In this document: positions 34,764-43,918 of the stretch, in pieces
Layout: each line of letters starts with the position of its first letter
How positions within the stretch are numbered: the first letter of the stretch is position 1
Assembly: GCA_965242505.1 (NCBI GenBank)
Contig: OZ251449.1
Location: forward strand, 1,736,001 to 1,800,000
Direction of reading: 5' to 3'
Origin: UBA2966 sp965242505
GTDB lineage: Bacteria > Pseudomonadota > Alphaproteobacteria > UBA2966
Length of the DNA: 64,000 nucleotides
Notes under the pieces: model-generated
The model's database searches: none
The model's input: only the letters and a program-made list of their open reading frames with translations
What the model was told of the DNA's origin: nothing
Made by a program: the position numbers and the translations under genes

Positions 34764-36278
34764 ATGCCGAAGTCCTACCTGGAGCGGGTTCTGCGCGCCA
34801 ACGTCTACGACGTGGCCCGGGAGACCCCTCTCGAGCGGATGGATCTGCTGTCCGAGGCGATCGGCCACAACGTACTGTTGAAGCGCGAGGACCTGCAGCC
34901 GGTCTTCTCGTTCAAGATCCGGGGCGCGTACAACAAGATCGCCAACCTCGACGAGGACGCGCGCGGCAACGGCGTGATCTGCGCATCGGCGGGCAATCAC
35001 GCCCAGGGCGTGGCGCTCGCGGCGGCCGCGCTGGGCCTGAGAGCGGTCGTCGTCATGCCCGCCACGACGCCGAGGATCAAGTCCGACGCCGTCGCGCGGC
35101 TCGGCGGGGACGTCGTCCTGCATGGGCTTTCCGTCGACGAGTCGTTCGAACGGGCCCACGCCATGGCCGAGAGCGACGGTCTGGCCTTCGTTCATCCCTT
35201 CGAGGACGCCGACGTGATCGCCGGCCAGGGCACGATCGGGCTGGAGATCCTGCGCCAGAACGGCAACGGGATGGACGCCATCTTCGCGCCTATCGGCGGC
35301 GGCGGCCTGATCGCCGGCGTCGCGTCCTACGTCAAGTCGCTCTGGCCCGGCGTCAAGATCATCGGCGTGGAGCCGGAAGACGCGGCCACCATGCACGCGG
35401 CGCTGAAGGCGGGGCGTCCGATGGAGCTGAACGAAGTGGGTCTGTTCGCCGACGGCGTCGCCGTGCGCACCGTCGGCGAGGAGACCCATCGCATCGCGGC
35501 GGAATGCGTCGACGACATCGTGCTCGTCAACACCGACGAGATCTGCGCCGCCATTCTGGACATCTACGAGGATACCCGCTCGATCGCCGAACCCGCCGGC
35601 GCCCTCGCCGTCGCCGGACTGAAGACCTACGCCGCCGGGCGGCGGTCCCGGGACGAGACGCTGATCGCGATCCTGTCCGGCGCCAACGTCAACTTCGACC
35701 GCCTGCGGCACATCTCCGAGCGCGCCGACATCGGGCGCGAGCGCGAGGCCCTGTTCGCCGTCACCATTCCCGAGCGGCCCGGCAGCCTGCGGCAGTTCTG
35801 CGAGGTCGTCGGCAAGCGCGCCATCACCGAGTTCAACTACCGGTTCGCGGACGGCGACGAAGCGCGGATATTCGTCGGCCTCGAGCTGCGCCAGGGCCGG
35901 CGGGAACGGGACAATCTGCTCTCGACCCTGGAGAGCGAGGGCTTTCCCGTCGTCGACATGACCGACAACGAGCTCGCCAAGATTCACGTCCGGTACATGG
36001 TCGGCGGCCACGGCGACCCCGGACTGGACGAAAAGCTCTACCGCTTCTTCTTTCCCGAACGGCCCGGCGCCCTGCTCGGCTTCCTGAACGAGATGGGTCA
36101 GCGCTGGAACATCAGCCTGTTCCACTACCGCAATCATGGATCGGCCTACGGGCGCGTCCTGATGGGCTTCCAGGTGCCGGCGGACGGCGAGGGCGAGTTC
36201 CGGGACTTCCTCGAGAACGCGAACTTCCAGCACGTCGAAGAGACCGATAATCCGGTCTATCGGATGTTCCTGAAGTAG
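34764..36278 (+). CDS. ilvA: Threonine ammonia-lyase, biosynthetic
   Basis: IlvA deaminates threonine to 2-oxobutanoate, the first step towards isoleucine. The 504-aa length and two C-terminal ACT-like regulatory domains (about 330-410 and 420-500, with IPERPGSLRQFCEVVG and FPERPGALLGFLNEMG) are those of the isoleucine-sensitive biosynthetic enzyme. The PLP lysine is in FSFKIRGAYNK (Lys 51), the ASAGNHAQGVA loop binds substrate near residue 76, and the phosphate of PLP is held by GGGGL near 180. I chose the ATG at 34764, which gives the usual MPKSYLERVL start. The protein looks complete. Confidence 0.96.
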   Translation: MPKSYLERVLRANVYDVARETPLERMDLLSEAIGHNVLLKREDLQPVFSFKIRGAYNKIANLDEDARGNGVICASAGNHAQGVALAAAALGLRAVVVMPATTPRIKSDAVARLGGDVVLHGLSVDESFERAHAMAESDGLAFVHPFEDADVIAGQGTIGLEILRQNGNGMDAIFAPIGGGGLIAGVASYVKSLWPGVKIIGVEPEDAATMHAALKAGRPMELNEVGLFADGVAVRTVGEETHRIAAECVDDIVLVNTDEICAAILDIYEDTRSIAEPAGALAVAGLKTYAAGRRSRDETLIAILSGANVNFDRLRHISERADIGREREALFAVTIPERPGSLRQFCEVVGKRAITEFNYRFADGDEARIFVGLELRQGRRERDNLLSTLESEGFPVVDMTDNELAKIHVRYMVGGHGDPGLDEKLYRFFFPERPGALLGFLNEMGQRWNISLFHYRNHGSAYGRVLMGFQVPADGEGEFRDFLENANFQHVEETDNPVYRMFLK

Positions 36279-36314
36279 GATCCGGCGTTTCGCCGAGATC
36301 TCGGACGTCGGGCC

Positions 36315-37229
36315 TCAGACCTTCGGCATGACGTCTTCGGCGATCCGTTCGTGGGCTTCGACCCAGCGGTCGTAGTCCTTGTAGACCGGCTCGAAGAGCA
36401 CCATGCCGACGCCCATTTCGTCGAGGCGGCCCAGGTTGTCGACGATCCGGTCCTCGGAACCCACGAACATCACCTTGTACCTCGTATCCAGCGCCTCGAA
36501 GGCCATGCGCGCCCGGAGGCAGATCGTCAACTCGCCGTAGTCTCGGCCCTGTCGCTCGCACCCCTCCCTCAGCGCCGCGATGCCGTCCTCCAGCATCTCG
36601 AAGGTCGCGTTCGACGGCAGCCAGCCGTCGCCTTGCCTGACCACCCGGCGCAGCGCCGGTTTCGACGTGCCGCCGATCAGGATCGGGATGCGTTTGTTCA
36701 CGGGCTTGGGCTGAAAGCCCACTTCGGGTATCTGGAAGTACCGTCCCTGGAAGCTCGCCTTCTCCTCGGCCCACATGACGCGCATCAGATCGATGGCCTC
36801 GGAGCACCAGGCGCCCCGCTCCGCGAAGGGCTGGCCCAGCATGGTGATCTCCTCCTCCATCCAGCCGACGCCGGCGCCCAGGATCACGCGCCCGCCCGTG
36901 AGATAGTCGATCGACGCCAGTTGCTTGGCGACGAGCAGGGGATGCCGATGGGGAAGGACGAGGATCGCCGTCGCCACCTTGATGCGCTCCGTCGCCATGC
37001 CGACGACGGACATGGCGATGAGCGGATCGACGATGACGCCTTCCTTCGGGAACGGGAACCGGCCGTCGGCGGACCCCTTGTAGACGGGCTCGATCTCGTA
37101 GGGGATGACGACGTGGTCGCTGGCGAACAGCGCGTGGAATCCCAGCGCCTCGGCCTTCCTGCCGAAGCCGACGAGGTTGTCCGCCGTCGCGTGCTCCTCC
37201 ATCATGGGCATGAGTGCGGCGTATTTCAT
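36315..37229 (-). CDS. LLM-class (luciferase-like) F420/FMN-dependent oxidoreductase
   Basis: A 304-aa luciferase-like monooxygenase-family protein. The TIM-barrel segments expected of the family are visible: AEALGFHALFASDHVV (residues 26-41), ATERIKVATAILVLPHRHPLLVAKQ near 80-104, LTGGRVILGAGVGW near 112, and IPILIGGTSKPALRR near 180. Such enzymes use F420 or FMNH2; the exact cofactor and substrate cannot be deduced. It ends 37 bp from the ilvA stop, convergently. An OsmC-type gene lies upstream on the same strand after 43 bp, so the two may be cotranscribed. Confidence 0.88.
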   Translation of the reverse strand: MKYAALMPMMEEHATADNLVGFGRKAEALGFHALFASDHVVIPYEIEPVYKGSADGRFPFPKEGVIVDPLIAMSVVGMATERIKVATAILVLPHRHPLLVAKQLASIDYLTGGRVILGAGVGWMEEEITMLGQPFAERGAWCSEAIDLMRVMWAEEKASFQGRYFQIPEVGFQPKPVNKRIPILIGGTSKPALRRVVRQGDGWLPSNATFEMLEDGIAALREGCERQGRDYGELTICLRARMAFEALDTRYKVMFVGSEDRIVDNLGRLDEMGVGMVLFEPVYKDYDRWVEAHERIAEDVMPKV

Positions 37230-37272
37230 GGCGTTCGAGGCCTCCCTTGCCGCGTCGGCGCGCCGCGGCCGC

Positions 37273-37743
37273 TCATCCCTGCGCGATCGCCGCGTCGTGC
37301 TCGACGGGGAAGCTGACGGACCGGGCGACGAAGCACATGGCGTTCGCCTTTTCGTGCAGGCTTTCGGCCAGCGCCGGGTCGCTGTCGGGCGCGATCGTCA
37401 CTCTGGGTTTCAGGGTCACGCCGGTGAACTCGCCGGACCCGTCCGGGTTGACCCGCATCGTCCCCCGCGCGGTGTCCTCATAAGCCCTCACCACGACCTT
37501 GCGGACCGCGCAGAGGTGCAGATACCAGAGCATGTGGCAGGCGGACAGGGAAGCCAGCAGCATGTCCTCCGGGTTGTGGCGGCTTGCGTCGCCCATGTAC
37601 GCGGGATCGGCGGACCCCTCGATCGTCGGCTTGCCGTCGCAGGCGACGTCGTACCGCCGGGCGTAGGCCTTGACGTCGGTCGTCCCCGCGCCCTGGTTGC
37701 CCGTCCACGTCACGGTCGCCATATAGGTATGCTCTCTCGCCAT
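37273..37743 (-). CDS. OsmC-family thiol peroxidase-like protein
   Basis: A 156-aa OsmC/Ohr-superfamily protein; members reduce organic hydroperoxides with two cysteines. The first is in LLASLSACHMLWYLHL (near residue 68) and the second in KANAMCFVARSV (near 136), at family positions. The N-terminal TYMATVTWTGNQG is the usual first strand. I kept the ATG at 37743; a second ATG seven codons in is possible. It belongs to the YhfA/OsmC side rather than Ohr, judging by the NPEDMLLASLSACH context. It may be expressed with the LLM oxidoreductase gene downstream. Confidence 0.87.
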   Translation of the reverse strand: MAREHTYMATVTWTGNQGAGTTDVKAYARRYDVACDGKPTIEGSADPAYMGDASRHNPEDMLLASLSACHMLWYLHLCAVRKVVVRAYEDTARGTMRVNPDGSGEFTGVTLKPRVTIAPDSDPALAESLHEKANAMCFVARSVSFPVEHDAAIAQG

Positions 37744-37892
37744 GTCCCGATCCCCGTTTCCCGCCGCCTGCGCGCTCGCCGCGGTCCCATGGTCGCCCCT
37801 TGTACCACGAATGGCGCTGGCGGCGACTCGGCGGACGTGGTCTGATCGGTCGTCGGGGAACCGGTGACGGGGAAAGCGATGGGAGGAGCGGC

Positions 37893-38660
37893 ATGAGGCT
37901 GGAGAACAAGGTGGCGGTCGTCACCGGCGCCGGCGGCGGCATCGGCGCCGCGACCGCCAGGGCGGTCGTCGCGGAAGGCGGGCGGGTCGCCCTGCTCGAC
38001 GTGAACCTGCCCGCCGTCGAAGAGCTCGCCGCGGAGTTGGGAGGCGATGCCGCGGCGTTCGAGGCCGACGTCACCAGGCTCGACCGGCTCGAAGCCGTCG
38101 CCGCCGCCGCGAGCGAACGGTTCGGCGGCATCGACGCGCTCGTCAACAACGCCGGCATCCGCATCGTCAAGCCCTTCCTCGACCACACGGAGGAAGACTG
38201 GCGGCGCATCCTCGACGTCAACCTGACCGGGCAGTTTCTGGCGGCCAAGGCCGTGGCGCCTCACCTGATCGCGCGCGGGAAAGGCAAGATCGTCAACGTC
38301 GCCTCGATCGCGGGAATCGGCGGGCGGCCCAACCGCGTGGCCTACGTTGCCGCGAAGTTCGGGATCGTCGGCCTGACCCGGGCGCTCGCCATGGATCTCT
38401 CGGCGGACAACGTCTGCGTCAACGCGCTCTGTCCCAGCATGATCGCCTCGCCGCTCAACGCCTCGCTCGCCGAGGACGGGGACATCGGCCCCCGATGGGC
38501 GAAGGACAACCTGGCGCGCCGCTGGGGCCGGCCCGAGGACGTGGCCAAGGTCGCCGTCTTTCTGGCGTCCGACGACGCCGACTACGTGACCGGATCGGAG
38601 TATCGCGTCGACGGCGGGGAGGCGACGGGCCTCGTCCGCGCCGGCGAGATGGAGCTGTAG
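37893..38660 (+). CDS. Short-chain dehydrogenase/reductase (SDR)
   Basis: A 255-aa classical SDR: VVTGAGGGIGAAT (residues 10-22), NNAGIRIVKPF near 87, VNVASIAGIGG near 136 with the catalytic Ser, and YVAAKFGIVGLTRALA (YxxxK) near 151. The Asp after strand 2 (LLDVN) points to NAD. It closes with YVTGSEYRVDGGEATG. A strong ribosome site (GGGAGGAG) precedes the ATG. The TAG stop is the first triplet of palindromic element R2, so the C-terminal tail (AGEMEL) may have been trimmed or rewritten by that element. The substrate is unknown. Confidence 0.9.
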   Translation: MRLENKVAVVTGAGGGIGAATARAVVAEGGRVALLDVNLPAVEELAAELGGDAAAFEADVTRLDRLEAVAAAASERFGGIDALVNNAGIRIVKPFLDHTEEDWRRILDVNLTGQFLAAKAVAPHLIARGKGKIVNVASIAGIGGRPNRVAYVAAKFGIVGLTRALAMDLSADNVCVNALCPSMIASPLNASLAEDGDIGPRWAKDNLARRWGRPEDVAKVAVFLASDDADYVTGSEYRVDGGEATGLVRAGEMEL

Positions 38661-38870
38661 CCCGCATTTCCCGTACCGGCGGAGGATCGAGGACCGCGCG
38701 GCGTTGCGGGACCGCGGTCCACCCCCCTCCCGACCTCCCCCCTGTCAGGGGGGAGGAGCGCAAATGGCCCCTCCGTTTTTCTCCCTCTCCCTGGCAGGGG
38801 GAGGGTCGGGGTGGGGGTCGCGCCAGAGGAGAGGGGCGCGAACGGACCCTGCGGCGCGAGAAACGCGGGG
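38658..38870 (+). repeat. Palindromic intergenic element, copy R2
   Basis: A nearly full-length copy: TAGCCCGCATTTCCCGTACCGG at the left end, GGAGGATCGAGGA, GCGTTGCGGGACCGCGG, hairpin CCTCCCCCCTGTCAGGGGGGAGG, second hairpin with CCTCCCTCTCCCTGGCAGGGGGAGGG-like arms, and a right end GCGAGAAACGCGGGG, whose reverse complement (GCGTTTCTCGC) mirrors the left end. It fills the space between the SDR stop and the scfR stop and could act as a two-way terminator. Confidence 0.88.
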
Positions 38871-38878
38871 TGGGCGAC

Positions 38879-40333
38879 TCACGCCGGGGCGAAGGTGAAC
38901 GGCGTGGTCCGCCGCACGTTCTCGTCGATCTTCAGGCGGTGGTTGAGCGGCGGGTGCGCCCGCTGCCGGCAGTCCAGGCGCTCGCAGATGCGGCACGCGA
39001 CGCCGATGGGAGTCGCCGCCCGCTCGTTCCCGAGGTCGAGGCCGTCCGCGTAGACGAGCTGTCCCGCGTCCCGGATGTCACACCCCAGGCCGATGGCGTA
39101 TTGCGGCGGCTGTTCCCATGTCCGGGACTCGACCGGGTCGACGGTTCGGGCGATCGTGAAGAACCGCGAGCCGTCGGGTATGGCGGCGATCTGGATCCGG
39201 ATCTGCTCGGGCATGCGAAAGGCGTCGTGCACGACCCAGCGCGGGCAGGTGCCGCCGAACCGGGCGAAGTGGAACCCGCCCCCGCTGAGGCGCTTGGAGA
39301 CGTTCCCGGCGTTGTCGACCCGGATGAAGAAGAAGGGGACGCCGCGCGCGCCGTGGCGGTCGAGGGTGGTCAGGCGGTGGCAGATCTGTTCGAAGCTGGC
39401 GCCGAAGCGGCGTTGCAGGATCTCGATGTCGTAACGCAGCGTCCGGGCCGCGTCGAGGAATCGCCCGTAGGGCATGATCACGCAGGCCGCCAGGTAGTTG
39501 GCGAGCGACAGGCGGCAGAGGCGCTCGGCCTCCGGACTCGAGAGCTCCGCCCGCTCCACATGGCGGTCGAGCAGATCTCCGTGCGCCTTGAGGGCGATCT
39601 GAACGGCGAGCTGGAAGCTGCGCGCCGCCGGCGACAGCATTTCGGAGAGCAGCACGCGCCGGCGATGGAAATCGTAGCGGCGCGTGGTCTCGGGCATCAC
39701 GTCGACGGGGAGCACCCGCGTCTCGATCCCGTGGACGCCGCGCAGGTAGTCGCCGAGACCGCGGAACACGTCCGTCGGATCCAGATCGGCCTCGATCCAC
39801 AGGTCTTCCGCGCTCGCCTCGATCTCGGGAAAGTGGTTCGACTCCGATTGCAGGTACTCCCGGACTTCCTCCACGGGAAAGACCTGCCCGCCGATTCCGT
39901 GCGCCGTGTCCCGACTCGCCACCTGCTCGGCCAGGACCTGGGAATCCTCGCGCAGCTCGCGGTAGGACTTGTAGAGCGCGAGCACGGCCTCGGCCGCCGT
40001 CGGGCCGGCCTCGGCGATGGCCCGGATGTCCGCGTCCCGCACCGGACGGTCTCCGAACAGGGGGTCGCCGAACACCTCCCGGAGGCCCGCGTAAAGCTGG
40101 GCGTTGCCGTCTTCGGCGAACTCCTTGAGGTCGATGTCGAACGCCTGTCCGAGGCGGAACAGGAGCTGGACCGTCACCGGCCGCTGATTGTGCTCGATGA
40201 GGTTCAGGTAGCTCGCCGAGATCTCGAGCTGCTCCGCCATCTCGCTCTGCTTGAGGCCGAGATCCTCGCGAAAGCGGCGAATCTTGTGCCCCAACAGGAC
40301 TTTCCGTCCCACCGACCGGTCCGTCGTCGCCAT
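38879..40333 (-). CDS. ScfR/RamB-type short-chain fatty acid transcriptional regulator
   Basis: A 484-aa regulator with an N-terminal XRE helix-turn-helix (KIRRFREDLGLKQSEMAEQL and SASYLNLIEHNQRPVT, residues 17-54), a middle ImmA/IrrE-like region (about 180-330; the HRRRVLLSE segment) and the C-terminal DUF2083 domain with four conserved cysteines (GTCPRW and the CRICERLDCRQR cluster near 465). This arrangement is found in RamB, PrpR and ScfR, which sense acetyl- or propionyl-CoA status and control glyoxylate-cycle or propionate genes. It is divergent from isocitrate lyase, the classic target. A promoter and TTTGCAAA palindrome lie in the shared upstream region. Confidence 0.9.
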   Translation of the reverse strand: MATTDRSVGRKVLLGHKIRRFREDLGLKQSEMAEQLEISASYLNLIEHNQRPVTVQLLFRLGQAFDIDLKEFAEDGNAQLYAGLREVFGDPLFGDRPVRDADIRAIAEAGPTAAEAVLALYKSYRELREDSQVLAEQVASRDTAHGIGGQVFPVEEVREYLQSESNHFPEIEASAEDLWIEADLDPTDVFRGLGDYLRGVHGIETRVLPVDVMPETTRRYDFHRRRVLLSEMLSPAARSFQLAVQIALKAHGDLLDRHVERAELSSPEAERLCRLSLANYLAACVIMPYGRFLDAARTLRYDIEILQRRFGASFEQICHRLTTLDRHGARGVPFFFIRVDNAGNVSKRLSGGGFHFARFGGTCPRWVVHDAFRMPEQIRIQIAAIPDGSRFFTIARTVDPVESRTWEQPPQYAIGLGCDIRDAGQLVYADGLDLGNERAATPIGVACRICERLDCRQRAHPPLNHRLKIDENVRRTTPFTFAPA

Positions 40334-40362
40334 CGTCCGCAGCCCATGTGATTTTCTGGATT

Positions 40363-40395
40363 TACATATTCACAAATTAGAAATTTGCAAACTTG
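40363..40395 (-). promoter_or_regulatory. scfR promoter overlapped by a RamB/ScfR-like operator
   Basis: The minus strand has TTGCAA and TATGTA 16 bp apart. Across it lie CAAATT-AGA-AATTTG (40373-40387) and the perfect palindrome TTTGCAAA (40384-40391), which matches the AAATTTGCAAA-type sites known for RamB. The site can repress its own gene and control aceA on the other side; no confident aceA promoter was placed. The local sequence is much richer in A and T than the flanks. Confidence 0.55.
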
Positions 40396-40505
40396 TCTCG
40401 ATGACCCTTTTACATTCAATGAAGTATAGACGATTCGGGTTTTTGTCAATTAGGCTCCGCCCGGCATACGCGTCCGGCGCGAGCCTGAACACGGAGGAGA
40501 GACCG

Positions 40506-41810
40506 ATGCAGCAGGAGATGGAGCGACACACCCGAGCGCCGTCCGGTCGTTTCGACGGTATCCGTCGGGACTATACCACCGCCGACGTCGAGCGGCTCTC
40601 CGGCAGCATTCGCATCGAGCACACCCTCGCCCGCCAGGGCGCGGAGCGGCTTTGGGAGTTGCTGCGGCGCGACGAGCCGGTGCGCTCGCTCGGCGCCGTC
40701 ACCGGCAACCAGGCCATGCAGATGGTGCGGGCCGGCCTCGAGTCCATCTACCTTTCCGGCTGGCAGGTCGCCGCGGACAACAACAAGGCGGGATCGATGT
40801 ATCCCGACCAGAGCCTCTATCCCAGCGACAGCGGGCCCGAGCTCGTGCGCCGCATCAACAACACCCTGCGCCGGGCCGATCAGATCCAGACGCTGGACGG
40901 CGAGGGCGGCGTGGACTGGTTCGTTCCCATCGTCGCCGATGCCGAGGCCGGGTTCGGCGGCGTCCTGAACGCGTTCGAGGTCACCAAGGCCTACATCGAG
41001 GCCGGCGCCGCGGGCGTCCACATCGAAGACCAGCTCGCCTCCGAGAAGAAGTGCGGCCACATGGGAGGCAAGGTCCTCGTTCCCACCGCGCACCACGTCC
41101 GCAACCTCCTCGCCGCGCGGCTCGCGGCCGACGTCATGGGCGTGCCCACGGTCCTCCTCGCGCGGACCGACGCGGAAAGCGCCAAGCTGATCACCAGCGA
41201 CATCGACGAGCGGGACCGGGAGTTCCTCACCGGCGAACGCACGCCGGAGGGCTTCTACCGGCTCAAGGAAGGCGCGAGCTTCGAGCGCTGCGTCGCCCGC
41301 GGCCTGGCCTACGCGGAGTACGCCGACCTCCTCTGGATGGAGACGTCGACGCCCGATCTGAAGCAGGCGCGCCGCTTCGCCGAGGCCATCCAGGCGGAAT
41401 TTCCGGGCCAGATGCTCGCCTACAACTGCTCGCCCTCCTTCAACTGGTCGGCCCACCTCGACGTTCCCACCATGGAACGGTTTCACCGCGAGCTCGGCGC
41501 CATGGGCTACAAGTACCAGTTCGTGACCCTCGCCGGGTTCCACGCCCTCAACTACGGCATGTTCGAGCTCGCCGGGGCCTACCGGGACCGCGGCATGGCC
41601 GGGTACGCCGAGCTTCAGGACGCCGAGTTCGCGGCGCAGGCCAAGGGATACTCCGCGACGCGCCACCAGCACGAGGTGGGCACCGGGTACTTCGACGCGG
41701 TCGCCGAGGCCATCGGCGGCGGCCGGTCCTCGACCACGGCCCTCGCCGACTCGACGGAGACAGCCCAATTCGAGACGCCGGCGGAACCGTCGGCGCTCGC
41801 GGCCGAATAG
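40506..41810 (+). CDS. aceA: Isocitrate lyase
   Basis: AceA splits isocitrate into glyoxylate and succinate, the entry to the glyoxylate shunt. The 434-aa product has the catalytic motif KKCGHMGGKVLVPT (near residue 182; Cys in KCGHM), the NCSPSFNW segment near 308, and the substrate-binding regions SGWQVAADNN (near 84) and ARTDAESA near 223. The length is that of the short bacterial enzyme. The start MQQEMERH follows a GGAGAG site. Control by the divergent ScfR-type regulator on acetate or fatty acids is inferred. A DUF4170 gene follows after 38 bp. Confidence 0.97.
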   Translation: MQQEMERHTRAPSGRFDGIRRDYTTADVERLSGSIRIEHTLARQGAERLWELLRRDEPVRSLGAVTGNQAMQMVRAGLESIYLSGWQVAADNNKAGSMYPDQSLYPSDSGPELVRRINNTLRRADQIQTLDGEGGVDWFVPIVADAEAGFGGVLNAFEVTKAYIEAGAAGVHIEDQLASEKKCGHMGGKVLVPTAHHVRNLLAARLAADVMGVPTVLLARTDAESAKLITSDIDERDREFLTGERTPEGFYRLKEGASFERCVARGLAYAEYADLLWMETSTPDLKQARRFAEAIQAEFPGQMLAYNCSPSFNWSAHLDVPTMERFHRELGAMGYKYQFVTLAGFHALNYGMFELAGAYRDRGMAGYAELQDAEFAAQAKGYSATRHQHEVGTGYFDAVAEAIGGGRSSTTALADSTETAQFETPAEPSALAAE

Positions 41811-41848
41811 CGCGCGTCGCAGCGCATCGATCGACGGAGGATTCAGCG

Positions 41849-42055
41849 ATGATGAATACGAGGTTCTGGGTCGTCGGCGGCGAGTACACGGACACCACCT
41901 TCAACGAGTTGGTGAGCGGCAGCGAGCGCGTGATGGGCCCCTATCTGGATCGCGACACGGCGCTGGTCGCGTGGCGCCGGGTCGCCGAGGAGACCCGGGG
42001 CGATTGCTACGCCCGCTTCACCGTGGCCGAGGAGCCCGCCCTCCAGGGCGTCTGA
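41849..42055 (+). CDS. DUF4170 family small protein
   Basis: A 68-aa protein MMNTRFWVVGGEYTDTTFNE... with WVVGGEY, GSERVMGPY and YARFTVAEE, matching the small DUF4170 family of alphaproteobacteria. Function unknown. A GGAGG site lies seven bases upstream of the first of two adjacent ATGs. It follows aceA closely and may share its transcript. The stop is immediately followed by palindromic element R3. Confidence 0.8.
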   Translation: MMNTRFWVVGGEYTDTTFNELVSGSERVMGPYLDRDTALVAWRRVAEETRGDCYARFTVAEEPALQGV

Positions 42056-42057
42056 GC

Positions 42058-42262
42058 GGCGTTTCCCATACTGCCTGTCCGCGAGCCTCGTCCGGCGACG
42101 GAGGCGCCGCAGGGTCCGTTCGCGCTCCTCCCTCCCTGGCGCGACCCCCACCCCGACCCTCCCCCTGCCAGGGGGAAGGAGAAAAACGGAGGAGCCATCC
42201 ACACTCCTCCCCCCTGACAGAGGGGGGAGGTCGGGAGGGGGTGGACCGCGGTCCCGCAACCG
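42058..42262 (-). repeat. Palindromic intergenic element, copy R3
   Basis: Inverted copy. The left end is GCGGCGTTTCCCATACTGCC, followed by GTCCGCGAGCCTCGTCCGGCGACG, the long hairpin around CCCTGCCAGGG, the second hairpin CCTCCCCCCTGACAGAGGGGGGAGG, and GGACCGCGGTCCCGCAAC. It separates the DUF4170 gene from the acyl-CoA synthetase gene. The outer right end has decayed. Confidence 0.85.
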
Positions 42263-42301
42263 GGTATCCAGCCTGCGTCGCCACCTTGCGCGGGCGCGTC
42301 C

Positions 42302-43876
42302 ATGACGGAAGTCGAACCCAGGATATTCGAGAGTCTGCCGGCGCTGATCGAACTGCGGGCCGGAGCGGCGCCGGATCGCCTCTTCCTGATCGCGCCCGAC
42401 GACGACGCCGAACTCACCTACGCCGAACTGCGCCGGGCGACTCGCGACGTCGCCCTGCGCCTGCGCGACGAGTGGGGCGTCGGCCCTGGCGACAACGTCG
42501 GCCTGCTGATGGCCAACGGCCTCGACTTCGTCGTCGTCTATTTCGGCATCATGACGCTGGGCGCCGTCGCCTGCCCGATCAACACGGCCCTGCGGGAAGA
42601 CGAGGTCGGCGCCATCCTCGCCGGCGCGGCGATCGACGTCGTCTGCGCCGACCGGGATTCCGCCCGCCTCGCGCGCCGCGCCGGATGTCCGGCCAGGCGC
42701 GTCTGCGACGACCCGAGGTCCCTGTGGCGCACCCGCCGACCCGCCGGCCGGGACGACGCGCCGCCGCGGGTGAACGCCGACTCCATCGCCCAGATCGTCC
42801 ACACGTCGGGCTCCACCGGCCGCCCCAAGGGGGTCATGCTGAGCCACCGGAACATCCTGGCGGACTGCTACTACATCGTCGACTGGATGGGCTTCGGCCC
42901 CGAGGACCGCTCGCTCTGCATCCTGCCGCTCTACCACACCAACGCCGAGATGCACTCCGTGATCGCGGCTCTCGTCGCGGGCGCCAGCGTCGTCGCGCCG
43001 CGGCGGTTCAGCGCGTCCGCCTTCTGGACCCTCGCCGCGGAGACCGGGGCGACCTATTGCAGCGCCGCGCCCACCGTCCTCTACATCCTGCTCGAGGCGC
43101 ATCGGGCGTCAGGCGCGGCGGCGCCTCCGGCCCACGGCCTGCGGTTGTTCCTCTGCGGCTCCAGCCCGCTGCCGACGCCGTTGCTGGAGGCGTTCGAGCG
43201 CGCGTTCGGCGTCGTCGTCATCGAGGGGTACGGCCTGACGGAGACGGTCTGCCGCGTCGCGTTCAACCCCGTGCCGCCGCCGGAGGCGTTCCGGCCCGGC
43301 CGGGAGGACGGCTATCGCCGCTTCGGCTCGGTCGGCCGGGCGATCGGCGATTCGCGCATCGCCGTCGTGGACGACGACGGCCGGCCCGTCGCGCCCGGAG
43401 ACCGGGGCGAGATCGTCCTCAAGGGCGCCGCCGTCACGCGGGGATACTTCAACGACCCGGAGGCGACGGAGGCCGCGTTCCGGGACGGATGGTTCCTCAC
43501 CGGCGACGTCGGCCGCATGGACGCCGACGGCTACCTGTACGTCGTCGATCGAAAGAAGGACCTGATCATCCGCGGCGGCCAGAACGTCTATCCGCGAGAG
43601 GTCGACGAGGTCCTGCTGCGGCACCCGCAAGTCGGAGAGGCGGCGGTCGTCGGCGTCGGCGACGCCAAGTACGGCGAGGAGGTCGAGGCGTTCGTGGTGC
43701 CGGTCGAAGGAACGGCGCCGACCGAGAGCGAGATCATCGATTTCTGCCGCCGCCGCCTGGCGGCGTACAAGTGCCCGAAGACGGTCCGGTTCATCGAGGC
43801 GATGCCCAAGGGCCCGACGGGCAAGCTGCTCCGCCGCCGCCTGGCGGAGACGCGCCGGACGCCGCCGGCGCCATGA
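42302..43876 (+). CDS. AMP-forming acyl-CoA synthetase/ligase (ANL superfamily)
   Basis: A 524-aa adenylate-forming enzyme that activates a carboxylic acid with ATP and CoA. Signature motifs: VHTSGSTGRPKGVMLSHRN (near residue 163-181, P-loop), GYGLTETVCRV (near 308), the YLYVVDRKKDLIIRGGQN hinge (near 413-430) and the catalytic lysine in PKGPTGKLLRR near 507. All needed residues are present. The substrate acid is unknown; the neighbourhood (VOC protein, dioxygenase, amidase) suggests a degradative role. The start is an ATG just right of element R3. A VOC-family gene follows after 42 bp. Confidence 0.92.
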   Translation: MTEVEPRIFESLPALIELRAGAAPDRLFLIAPDDDAELTYAELRRATRDVALRLRDEWGVGPGDNVGLLMANGLDFVVVYFGIMTLGAVACPINTALREDEVGAILAGAAIDVVCADRDSARLARRAGCPARRVCDDPRSLWRTRRPAGRDDAPPRVNADSIAQIVHTSGSTGRPKGVMLSHRNILADCYYIVDWMGFGPEDRSLCILPLYHTNAEMHSVIAALVAGASVVAPRRFSASAFWTLAAETGATYCSAAPTVLYILLEAHRASGAAAPPAHGLRLFLCGSSPLPTPLLEAFERAFGVVVIEGYGLTETVCRVAFNPVPPPEAFRPGREDGYRRFGSVGRAIGDSRIAVVDDDGRPVAPGDRGEIVLKGAAVTRGYFNDPEATEAAFRDGWFLTGDVGRMDADGYLYVVDRKKDLIIRGGQNVYPREVDEVLLRHPQVGEAAVVGVGDAKYGEEVEAFVVPVEGTAPTESEIIDFCRRRLAAYKCPKTVRFIEAMPKGPTGKLLRRRLAETRRTPPAP

Positions 43877-43918
43877 GCGCCGGCATCGCATTTCGCCCGT
43901 GAGGGGGGAACACGGACC

